From NCBI GenBank assembly GCA_005791855.1, contig SXUH01000353.1, positions 1-15,057 of the forward strand: a stretch of 15,057 nucleotides of DNA. The letters are read 5' to 3'. Both the position numbers and the translations under genes were made by a program. This document shows, one piece after another, positions 5,712 to 12,256 of the stretch (positions are counted from its first letter, which is position 1; each line of letters opens with the position of its first letter). This DNA is from Bdellovibrionales bacterium (GTDB lineage: Bacteria > Bdellovibrionota > Bacteriovoracia > Bacteriovoracales > Bacteriovoracaceae). The notes beneath the pieces were generated by a model. It was not told the DNA's origin. It was given only the letters and a program-made list of their open reading frames with translations, and did no database searches.

Positions 5712-7703
5712 TTAGATGAGCGAATAGGGATCGATGTCTATCTTATAGCTGATCGACGCCTTGGTCTGGTAGTTGAGTTCGAAGGATTTCAAAAGGTTGT
5801 GGAGCTGGGAGAGGTCCTTAGACTTCAGGAGGATCGACCAAGTGAACTGGTTGGATTTCTTTTCGATGTGGGCGGGCCTGGGGCCCAGGATGGTAACCTC
5901 CGGGAAGTGCTTCCGGATCATCGCCCGGAGGATCGCCCCGGCGTGGTCCGTGACGTGCGGGATGAGCCGGTCCTGGAACCGCGAGGAGAAGTGGATCATG
6001 GCGAGCCGCTTGAACGGTGGACAGTCGCAGAGCTCCCGGACCTTCAGCTCCTCCAGGTAGAACTGGTGGAAGTCGTGGGCCTTCACGATCCCGAAGAGGG
6101 AGTTGTCCGGGTTGAGGGTCTGGATGACGACCTTCCCGTCCTTCGAGTACCTCCCGGCGCGGCCCGCGACCTGGGTGAGGGTCTGGTACACGCGCTCGGC
6201 GGAGCGGAAGTCCGGGAAGTTCAGCTGGCTGTCGATGCCGAGGATGAGGACGAGCTTCACCTTCTCGAAGTTGTGCCCCTTGGAGAGCATCTGGGTTCCC
6301 ACCAGGAGGTCGATCTTCCCGGTGTGGAAGTCCTCGAGGCGCGCTTCGAGCTGCTTGAAGTTCTTGATGTCCTCCCGGTCGAAGCGCTCGATCCGTTTCT
6401 CGGGGAAGAGGCGCTGGAGGACGTCCTGCACCTTCTCCGTCCCGAAGCCCTTCTGCGAAAGCGTCAGGCACCCGCAGGACGGACACTGGGACGGCATGGG
6501 CTCCTTGTACTCGCAGTGGTGGCAGGCGAGGAGGTCCTTCTTCTTGTAGTAGCGGAGGGCGATGGAGCAGTTCGGGCAGCTGAACTGGTGGCCGCAGGCG
6601 CGGCACTGGATGAAGTTCGCGAAGCCCAGGCGGTTCACGAAGACCAGGACCTGCTCCTTCCTCGCGAGCGCTCCCTTGATGGCCTCGACGGACGGAGGCA
6701 CGAGGGGCCAGATGTCGTCTTCCTTGCCCGACTTGTCCCGGGCGTCGATGAGGCTCACCTCGGGGAGGAAGGCCTCCCCCGCCCGTTCCTTCATCTCATA
6801 GAGGTTCTTCTTCGTCTGATGGAACTGGTAGTAGCTCTCGAGGCTCGGGGTCGCCGAGCCCAGGACCATCGGGATGTTCAAGAGCTGGGCCTTCTTCGAG
6901 GCCACGTCCCGGGCGTTGTACGGACAGCGGTCGTCCTGCTTGAACGACGTGTCGTGTTCCTCGTCGATGATGATGAGGCCGAGGTTCGAGAGGGGGATGA
7001 AGACCGAGCTCCGGACGCCGAGGATCAGGCACCCCTCCTTCAGCTGCCGCGCCATCTGCCAGATCTGGTACTTCTGGGAATCCGGCAGCTCCGAGTGGTA
7101 GGTGAAGACCTTGCAGTCGAGGTACCGGGCGAAGGTCAGCGTGAACTGCGGCGTGAGGTTAATCTCCGGCAGGAGGAAGAGCACGCTCTTCCCGGCGGCG
7201 ACGGTTTCCTTGATGAGGTCGAGGTAGACCACGGTCTTCCCGCTTCCGGTGACTCCGTGGATGAGGTTCCGCTTGAACTGGCCCAGGCCCTCGCGGATCG
7301 CCGCGGTGATGCTCCGCTGGAGGGTGCTCGGCACGAACTCGAGGTTCCGGCCTTCTCCCTGGAAGCTCTCGAGGCTCCGCGGTTTCTTCAACTGGTTCGG
7401 GAGGCAGTCGAAGATGAGCTGGCCCAGGGGATAGTGGTAGTACTGGGCCATCCACTGGTAGAGTTCGAGCTCCGCCTCCTCCAGCTTCTCGGGGTACTCG
7501 CCGAGGACGGTCTTGATCTTCTCCTTCGGCGTGTCCGCGAACTCCTTGGAAGCCGACTCATCGGGACTCAGGACGCACCCGAGGGCCGTCCGCTTCCCCA
7601 GGGGGACTTCGACGACCTGTCCGCGGGAGAGGGCCTTCTCCGTTTGGTAGAGCAGGCCCGGGTTCTTCAGCGGATAGTTGACGGCGACTCGGACGACGTT
7701 CAT
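5712..7703 (-). CDS. priA: Primosomal protein N' (replication restart helicase PriA)
   Basis: A DEAH-box-type 3'-5' helicase that reloads the replisome at stalled forks. Walker A GVTGSGKT (residues 150-157), DEEH (247-250), GSATPSLES (282-290), GTQMLSKGHNF (469-479) and QVAGRAGR (511-518) are all present. Eight zinc-binding Cys are intact in four CxxC pairs (367/370, 376/379, 394/397, 407/410). The C-terminus ends DIDPYSLI, typical of PriA. At 663 aa it is shorter than the roughly 730-aa E. coli protein; the N-terminal DNA-binding region (about 1-105) is present, so it is probably compact rather than truncated. The ATG (7701-7703) shares a base with the upstream stop (TGATG), and the preceding bases are CTCCTC, the opposite of a Shine-Dalgarno, so translation probably depends on coupling with the 333-aa gene. 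Confidence 0.98.
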   Translation of the reverse strand: MNVVRVAVNYPLKNPGLLYQTEKALSRGQVVEVPLGKRTALGCVLSPDESASKEFADTPKEKIKTVLGEYPEKLEEAELELYQWMAQYYHYPLGQLIFDCLPNQLKKPRSLESFQGEGRNLEFVPSTLQRSITAAIREGLGQFKRNLIHGVTGSGKTVVYLDLIKETVAAGKSVLFLLPEINLTPQFTLTFARYLDCKVFTYHSELPDSQKYQIWQMARQLKEGCLILGVRSSVFIPLSNLGLIIIDEEHDTSFKQDDRCPYNARDVASKKAQLLNIPMVLGSATPSLESYYQFHQTKKNLYEMKERAGEAFLPEVSLIDARDKSGKEDDIWPLVPPSVEAIKGALARKEQVLVFVNRLGFANFIQCRACGHQFSCPNCSIALRYYKKKDLLACHHCEYKEPMPSQCPSCGCLTLSQKGFGTEKVQDVLQRLFPEKRIERFDREDIKNFKQLEARLEDFHTGKIDLLVGTQMLSKGHNFEKVKLVLILGIDSQLNFPDFRSAERVYQTLTQVAGRAGRYSKDGKVVIQTLNPDNSLFGIVKAHDFHQFYLEELKVRELCDCPPFKRLAMIHFSSRFQDRLIPHVTDHAGAILRAMIRKHFPEVTILGPRPAHIEKKSNQFTWSILLKSKDLSQLHNLLKSFELNYQTKASISYKIDIDPYSLI

Positions 7704-8704
7704 CAGAGGAGGAATTCGGGCCTCACGTCTCCCGTGTCCTTCCCCTTGAGGTTCTCGTCCCAGGACCGCAGGCGCTTGACGAGGTCGTCTCCGGATTCCG
7801 TGTAGTGGCGGAGGCTCGAGACCTCGATCTGGTAGGTCACGCCGCTGAAGTTCCGGAGGATGATGGTCTTCGGCATGCGGTGGGTCCCGTTGGCGAGCCA
7901 GTAGTCCTCGCAGAGGATCTCCAGGTCTCCCGCCGCGGACTTGAACCGGACTCGCTTGACCTCCCGATCTTTATACGACACCACCGCCTCGAAGGCGCCG
8001 GCGGTCACGAGCCACGCCATGTCCCCCTCGTCTCTCCCGAGCTTCACCTGCCCCTGGTCGACGTACATGGATTCCTTCAGCAGCTGCTCGACGCGGGTCC
8101 GGGCCGCCGGGTCCTCGGGCTTGAGCGGATTGGCCTCCGTCTCCCGGGCGCTCCGGCTCTTCGAGATCACGGTGAGGTAGCGTTTGTAGTCGGCGAGGAG
8201 TTCGACCTTCGACCGGTTGATGAGATCGTTGTTGAGCTTCACCGGAACCCCGAGGGTCTTCAGGTAGCTCACCAGGTGCGATCCGTTGTTCATGGTGAGC
8301 GAATGGATCAGGCTGAAGAAGATCCCCTTCTCGATCTGCTCGACGTTGGCCTTGACGGTGTAGGGGGTGAAGTTCGGGTAGTAGATCTTGTGCCGGATCG
8401 TCTTCTCGGAGAAGCTCCGGTCCCCGAACCGCGCCTGGGCGACCTTGATCGTGTCGCCGGAGGCCTTCGTGAGGAAGAGCTTGTAGAAGCTCTCCGACTT
8501 GTCGTCGGCGAGCAGGGAGACGTCGGCCACCGTGCTGCCCTCCGCCCGTTCCCCGGGGATGACTTTCTTCACCACCATGGAGACGGAGACGCCGTTGGAG
8601 ATGAGGTCCGGGTTGGACCCCTGGCGGAACAGGGATTCCACCGTCGGGACGTAGGCCCGGGCGGTGGTGACGAGGAAGAGCGACGCGAGGAGGACTTTGA
8701 TCAT
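7703..8704 (-). CDS. Exported protein of unknown function, 333 aa
   Basis: I do not recognise it with confidence. The start is the ATG at 8702-8704, inside the galU stop region (ATGA overlap). The open frame extends further upstream, but that part is only the galU antiphase frame. The protein begins with a short signal peptide (MIKVLLASLFLVTTARA, cleavage after ARA at residue 17), so it is periplasmic or outer-membrane associated; no lipobox Cys is present. The mature protein mixes beta-rich segments with a helical, charged middle (about 160-212). The last third (about 225-303), with AGDLEILCEDYW, then PKTIILRN and YQIEVSSLR, resembles the curved-sheet pattern of LolA-like lipoprotein carriers, but this is only a pattern impression. 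It sits between galU and priA with overlaps on both sides, so it is co-translated with both. Confidence 0.85.
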   Translation of the reverse strand: MIKVLLASLFLVTTARAYVPTVESLFRQGSNPDLISNGVSVSMVVKKVIPGERAEGSTVADVSLLADDKSESFYKLFLTKASGDTIKVAQARFGDRSFSEKTIRHKIYYPNFTPYTVKANVEQIEKGIFFSLIHSLTMNNGSHLVSYLKTLGVPVKLNNDLINRSKVELLADYKRYLTVISKSRSARETEANPLKPEDPAARTRVEQLLKESMYVDQGQVKLGRDEGDMAWLVTAGAFEAVVSYKDREVKRVRFKSAAGDLEILCEDYWLANGTHRMPKTIILRNFSGVTYQIEVSSLRHYTESGDDLVKRLRSWDENLKGKDTGDVRPEFLL

Positions 8705-9585
8705 AGGGTGATACCGTATTTCGTGAGACGAGTCTTGATCGAGGCGACGAGGCCGTCCCTGATCGCCGCGTCCTTGAGTGCGAAGTCGACGGTCGCGTCG
8801 AGGTAGCCGGCGATGCTGCCGGTGTCGAAGCGTTCGCCGTCGAACTTGTAGGCGAAGACGTCCTTCCGGGTGCAGAGGACGTTGATCGCGTCGGTCAGCT
8901 GGTACTCGTTGCTCGCCCCGCGCGGGATCTTCTCGAGGATCTCGAAGATCTCCGGAGTCAGGACGTAGCGGCCCGGGGTCGCGAGGTTCGTCGGCGCCTC
9001 CTCCGGCTTGGGCTTCTCGACCATCCCGTTCATCTTCAGGGTCTTCTCGTTGACGATGGCGCCTTTGACGATCCCGTACTTCGAGGTGTCCTTCTTCGGA
9101 ACCTCCATCACGCCGATGACCGAGGAGCCGTCGTTCTTCAGGGAGACGTCCATCAGCTGCCTGATCGCCGGAACCTTGTTCACCACCAGGTCGTCGCCCA
9201 GGAGGACCGCGAACGGCTCGTCGCCGATCATGTCCTTGGCCATGAGGACCGCGTGGCCCAGGCCAAGCTGCTCCTTCTGCCGGACGCTGGTCACGCTCAC
9301 CATGGTCCCGATCTTCCGGATGGTCTCGAGCTCCTTGAGCTTGTTGTTCTTCTCCAGGAAGGTCTCGAGCTCGAGGTTCCGGTCGAAGTAGTTCTCCACG
9401 GCGGCCTTCCCGGAGGAGGTCACGAAGATGATCTGCTCGATCCCGGCGTCGACGGCTTCCTGGACCACGTAGTGGATCATCGGGACATTTATGATCGGAA
9501 GGATCTCCTTCGCGATCTCTTTTGTCGCCGGAAGGAAGCGCGTCCCTTTCCCCGCGATCGGAATAATGGCTTTTCTGATTTTCAT
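8701..9585 (-). CDS. galU: UTP--glucose-1-phosphate uridylyltransferase
   Basis: Makes UDP-glucose from UTP and glucose 1-phosphate in the cytoplasm, for LPS core, capsule and other glycan synthesis. The 294-aa length is typical. Motifs include the nucleotide-binding AGKGTRFLPATK (11-22, close to AGLGTRMLPATK of E. coli), KEQLGLGHAV (104-113), LLGDDLV (128-134), MVEKPKPE (188-195), GRYVLTPEIF (205-214), SNEYQLTDAI (225-234) and FDTGSIAGYL (253-262). The ATG (9583-9585) has an AAGGAC Shine-Dalgarno about 7 nt upstream. It is the first gene of a minus-strand group with the 333-aa protein and priA, and is divergent from the 298-aa barrel gene across 44 nt. I could not identify its promoter securely: TATAAC at 9600-9595 lies too close to the start to give a leader containing the Shine-Dalgarno. 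Confidence 0.96.
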   Translation of the reverse strand: MKIRKAIIPIAGKGTRFLPATKEIAKEILPIINVPMIHYVVQEAVDAGIEQIIFVTSSGKAAVENYFDRNLELETFLEKNNKLKELETIRKIGTMVSVTSVRQKEQLGLGHAVLMAKDMIGDEPFAVLLGDDLVVNKVPAIRQLMDVSLKNDGSSVIGVMEVPKKDTSKYGIVKGAIVNEKTLKMNGMVEKPKPEEAPTNLATPGRYVLTPEIFEILEKIPRGASNEYQLTDAINVLCTRKDVFAYKFDGERFDTGSIAGYLDATVDFALKDAAIRDGLVASIKTRLTKYGITL

Positions 9586-9593
9586 AAATGTCC

Positions 9594-9622
9594 TTGTTAT
9601 AAAGTAAAAACTTTTCTACATT
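9594..9622 (+). promoter_or_regulatory. Possible promoter of the 298-aa barrel gene
   Basis: TTGTTA (9594-9599) and TACATT (9617-9622) are 17 bp apart, each matching the sigma70 consensus at 4 of 6 positions. The start site would lie at or next to the ATG at 9630, implying little or no leader, and indeed no Shine-Dalgarno precedes that ATG. A competing -10, TATAAA (9598-9603), has a better hexamer but no recognisable -35. Sequence match only. Confidence 0.35.
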
Positions 9623-9629
9623 TTTCTCT

Positions 9630-10526
9630 ATGAAGAAAGTAACCATCTTAGCCGTCCTGTCTCTTATGGGCCAGACGTCCTGGGCCCAAATCCGAGATTT
9701 TCAAACCACCCGGTTGAACTCGACGGCGGGGACCGGAGTGGCGAGCATCCTCGCGACCGAAGCGGCCCTGCTGAACCCCGCTTCTTCAACTTTCTTTGAG
9801 GACTCGAGCATTTCCTATCAATCTTATTCAACTGATCTAAAGAAGAAAAACCCAGCTCGCGACGCCGCGGGTGATCATTTTTCAAAAAATGACGTCTCAC
9901 GTGGGCTCTTCATGGCCGACAACTCCGGTACGCTTAAGGGCGGAGTGGCGTACCTCCAGCAGGAAGAAGCTGGCTTCGAACGCGAGCGCATGGTGCTCCA
10001 TGGTGCGGCACCGATGGGTCCCGCCTCTTCCATCGGAGTGAGCTACAACTACATCCAAGACGTCCTTCCCAAGAAGTTCAGCGACCGCCACCAGACGCAT
10101 CACATGCTCTCCATGGGAACGACCCACATCATCGATCAGAAGACCATCCTGGGCCTCGTGATCCTTGACCCCACGAGGACCATCAAGGGCAACGAACGCG
10201 TGATCGGAGGCTTCCAGTACAGCGTCGCGGAGAGGCTCATCGTCATGGCAGATTTCGGCGCGCAGTACACGAAGAACGTCTCCAAGCAGTACCTCTGGAG
10301 GGCCGCCGTGCAGGCCAACGTCTTCAGCGACTTCTTCATCCGCGTCGGGAAGTTCTACGACAACCCCGCGAACTTCAAGGGCACCGGCTGGGGAGTGGGC
10401 TGGATCGGCCCGCGCTTCGGCGTCGAGTTCGCCCAGAAGTTCTCCGAGCAGCTCGGGGACCCGACCTACCTCTACGAGGACGAAACCCTCACCGATACCT
10501 CTCTCTCGGCTATCTTGAAGTTCTAA
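9630..10526 (+). CDS. Predicted outer-membrane beta-barrel protein, 298 aa
   Basis: A signal peptide (MKKVTILAVLSLMGQTSWA, cleavage after residue 19) is followed by a segment around 31-56 (GTGVASILATEAALLNPAS), a pattern shared by FadL/PorV-type barrels, whose mature N-terminus has G-A-x-x-A...NPA. The remainder is rich in amphipathic beta strands (for example residues 133-143 and 190-216) and ends LSAILKF with a terminal Phe, the outer-membrane insertion signature. A transport or assembly role in the outer membrane is likely, but the substrate cannot be read. The ATG is chosen because the signal peptide starts there; no Shine-Dalgarno is visible (upstream bases CATTTTTCTCT). The first 40% of the gene is much more AT-rich than the rest, including an island at 9781-9900. 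Confidence 0.85.
   Translation: MKKVTILAVLSLMGQTSWAQIRDFQTTRLNSTAGTGVASILATEAALLNPASSTFFEDSSISYQSYSTDLKKKNPARDAAGDHFSKNDVSRGLFMADNSGTLKGGVAYLQQEEAGFERERMVLHGAAPMGPASSIGVSYNYIQDVLPKKFSDRHQTHHMLSMGTTHIIDQKTILGLVILDPTRTIKGNERVIGGFQYSVAERLIVMADFGAQYTKNVSKQYLWRAAVQANVFSDFFIRVGKFYDNPANFKGTGWGVGWIGPRFGVEFAQKFSEQLGDPTYLYEDETLTDTSLSAILKF
9875..9892. repeat. Perfect 8-bp inverted repeat inside the 298-aa barrel gene
   Basis: TCATTTTT-CA-AAAAATGA is a perfect 8-bp palindrome around a 2-nt centre, inside an AT-rich island of an otherwise GC-rich gene. As RNA the stem would be weak (A-U pairs); as DNA it could be a protein-binding site. It may also be a by-chance result of A- and T-rich codons (HFSKND). 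Confidence 0.5.
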
Positions 10527-10579
10527 TCCTGATCAGTCTAGTGTTGTAAATTCCCCACGACAGTTGTCGATAAGAAGGA

Positions 10580-11482
10580 ATGCTTCTGCGTTTCCGTCGC
10601 GGCCAGTTCCTTCCCCTCCTTTGCCTACTCTGGTTAGGCCTCTGGGCGCCGTCCGTCTTCGCGGAGGAATGCGAAACGGTCATCGAGGTCTTCCTCGAAG
10701 CCGATGCGGAGCAGACGGTCCCGAAGCTCAAGGACGTGATCGTCGACGGCGTCCTCCAGGACACCCCGATCACCTACCAGGCCTTCTTCAACAAGTCGCA
10801 GACCGACTACTACGACAAGGTCGACTTCAAGAAGCTCGAGAAGCTCTTCCGGAAGGTCGCCGAGAAGGGCCTCAAGGGCGCCGGCGAGAAAGAGCGGGAG
10901 AAGCTCATCGACCTCCGCTTCATCGCCCAGACGCTCCGGGGTTCCTACCACCTCTACAGCCGCGGGCACACCTCCCCGGAGCTCTTCCGGAAGTTCGTCC
11001 GGGACTTCGGGTACATGAACGACGCCCTCTACGAAGGGAAGGATAAGCGGGCCCGGAAGATGGCCCGGAAGGTCCTCGAGTACATGCAGCAGGGAGGGCA
11101 CGACACGAAGAAGCTCGGCTTCACTCCCGCCGAACCCGGGGCCATCGCCAGGTACGCGGCCACGAGCTTCGACTGGATCGAAGCCCAGCTCGGGAAGCCG
11201 ATCGACATCCACGCCTACCACGACGTCCGGAAGAAGATCCGGGACTTCAAGGTCTTCGCGGCCTACCTGAAGAAGAAGTTCCCCGGCTCGGCCTACGTCG
11301 AGCTCGGGAAGCGCGCCGCCCGGATCAGCAAGACCATGGGGGAGAACAAGAACTACATCTTCCAGGTGCTCAAGCTGGGCGACGAGGACCGGGTGCAGAT
11401 CGACGCGAGCCTGACCGCGGAGATCCGCGCCTTCGTCAAGGACTTCCGGCGCCTCTACGGAATCACGCCGGTACCCGAGTGA
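10580..11482 (+). CDS. Exported helical protein with CHAD-like segment, 300 aa
   Basis: Not assigned to a family with certainty. It has a signal peptide (RFRR, then a Leu-rich core, cleavage likely after VFA at residue 28). The mature part is highly charged and almost all helical. Residues 211-265 contain HDVRKKIRDFKVFAAYLKK (214-232) and later KRAARISKTMGENKNYIFQVL (244-264). This matches the shape of a CHAD repeat, in which an H-x-x-R-x-x-x-K/R-R helix is followed by a helix ending in a G-E-x-x-D/N turn. Residues 110-166 could be the partner half. Known CHAD proteins bind polyphosphate or sit with polyphosphate enzymes, but mostly in the cytoplasm; an exported form would be unusual. The ATG follows AAGAAGGA with almost no spacing; a downstream start such as the CTG at 10586 is possible. 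Confidence 0.8.
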   Translation: MLLRFRRGQFLPLLCLLWLGLWAPSVFAEECETVIEVFLEADAEQTVPKLKDVIVDGVLQDTPITYQAFFNKSQTDYYDKVDFKKLEKLFRKVAEKGLKGAGEKEREKLIDLRFIAQTLRGSYHLYSRGHTSPELFRKFVRDFGYMNDALYEGKDKRARKMARKVLEYMQQGGHDTKKLGFTPAEPGAIARYAATSFDWIEAQLGKPIDIHAYHDVRKKIRDFKVFAAYLKKKFPGSAYVELGKRAARISKTMGENKNYIFQVLKLGDEDRVQIDASLTAEIRAFVKDFRRLYGITPVPE

Positions 11483-11530
11483 GGAGCTTTTTCCTTAAAC
11501 CCCGGCACCCCGGCAGACGATAGGTTCCCC

Positions 11531-12256
11531 ATGGGCGCACCAGTATCAAAATCCGGGAAAGCGGCTCGCGAAGAGCGAGAGAAGAAGCTCATCCTCAAGC
11601 ACAAGTTCAACAACCGGATCACGCTCACGCGGTTCGGGAAGACCAACATGGACGCGGGCGACTACGCCGGCGCGCTGAAGAAGTACGTCGAGTACATGGA
11701 GATCGTCGCCGAGGTGAAGGAGGTCAAGGACATCTACTCGATCAAGCCCCACCACTTCGATCCGAAGAAGGACCTCACGGAGATGCTGATGATCAGCCAC
11801 GTGTACTTCGAGATGGCCAAGATCTACGACGCGGTCCCGAAGTTCCACGACAAGTGCCAGCTCTGCCTGGACCAGTTCGTGAGCTTCTCCACCAACCAGC
11901 CCTACCAGGTGATCAACTCGGAGCTCATCCGCAAGAGCCTCAAGCGCTCGATCTTCAAGAACACCGAAGCCTTCCGGCGGGCGTACCAGGGGATCTTCAT
12001 CAACTCGAAGAAGTGCTACGTGGTCACCTTCTGCCTCGGCACCGAGCACCCGGTGACCCAGGAGTTCCGGGAGCTCAAGGACGTCCTCCTGCGGTACCGG
12101 CTGGGTCAGGAGTTCGTCCGGGTCTACTACCGGTACTCTTCCGCCGCCGTTAACGGGTGGCAGGAGAGCGCCGTGATGCACGGAGTGGGTCGGTATTTCT
12201 TCCGTCCGCTTTTAGTTTTCCTTTCAAAAACCATCCTAAGATTTATAATAGGGTGA
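11531..12256 (+). CDS. CFI-box-CTERM-type protein with helical N-terminal domain, 241 aa
   Basis: Residues 25-130 form a helical region that looks TPR-like (for example residues 32-64, MDAGDYAGALKKYVEYMEI within it). The C-terminal part (about 160-238) matches the CFI-box pattern as I know it: KCYVVTFCLG, then FRELKDVLLRYRLGQEFVRV, then YYRYSSAAV, and finally a hydrophobic, positively charged end. The usual CFIATAAYG core is changed here to CYVVTFCLG, so assignment is by overall pattern. There is no signal peptide, so the bulk is cytoplasmic, perhaps membrane-attached through the C-terminal segment YFFRPLLVFLSKTILRFIIG. The function of this domain is unknown to me. The ATG has a weak TAGG Shine-Dalgarno 6 nt upstream. 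The stop shares one base with the start of the LptF/LptG gene. Confidence 0.8.
   Translation: MGAPVSKSGKAAREEREKKLILKHKFNNRITLTRFGKTNMDAGDYAGALKKYVEYMEIVAEVKEVKDIYSIKPHHFDPKKDLTEMLMISHVYFEMAKIYDAVPKFHDKCQLCLDQFVSFSTNQPYQVINSELIRKSLKRSIFKNTEAFRRAYQGIFINSKKCYVVTFCLGTEHPVTQEFRELKDVLLRYRLGQEFVRVYYRYSSAAVNGWQESAVMHGVGRYFFRPLLVFLSKTILRFIIG
12222..12249 (+). promoter_or_regulatory. Possible internal promoter before the LptF/LptG permease gene
   Basis: A perfect TATAAT (12244-12249) stands in the AT-rich last codons of the CFI-box gene. The best -35 is TTTCAA (12222-12227) at 16 bp spacing, a 3 of 6 match. The predicted start falls at the ATG at 12256, exactly six nucleotides past the hexamer, so the transcript would be leaderless. 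The hexamer could also arise from the codons for Ile-Ile, so confidence is limited. Confidence 0.4.

Noticed and set aside
5661..7805. 714-codon open frame on the plus strand opposite priA
   Set aside because: It is antisense to a complete PriA with all motifs. Its translation is rich in Leu, Glu, Val, Asp and Arg, as expected from reading GC-rich codons backwards, and it has no recognisable motif.
8705..9646. Long upstream extension of the 333-aa frame on the minus strand
   Set aside because: This part is galU read in another frame (Arg/Gly/Asp-rich). The signal peptide at 8704 and the ATGA overlap define the real start.
10528..10535. CTGATCAG palindrome after the 298-aa gene as a terminator
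   Set aside because: It is a simple 8-nt palindrome that cannot form a stable loop, and it lacks a U-run.
12157..12255. 33-codon N-terminal extension of the permease frame
   Set aside because: It lies within the CFI-box coding sequence, has no membrane or family similarity, and the standard LptF/LptG N-terminus begins at 12256.
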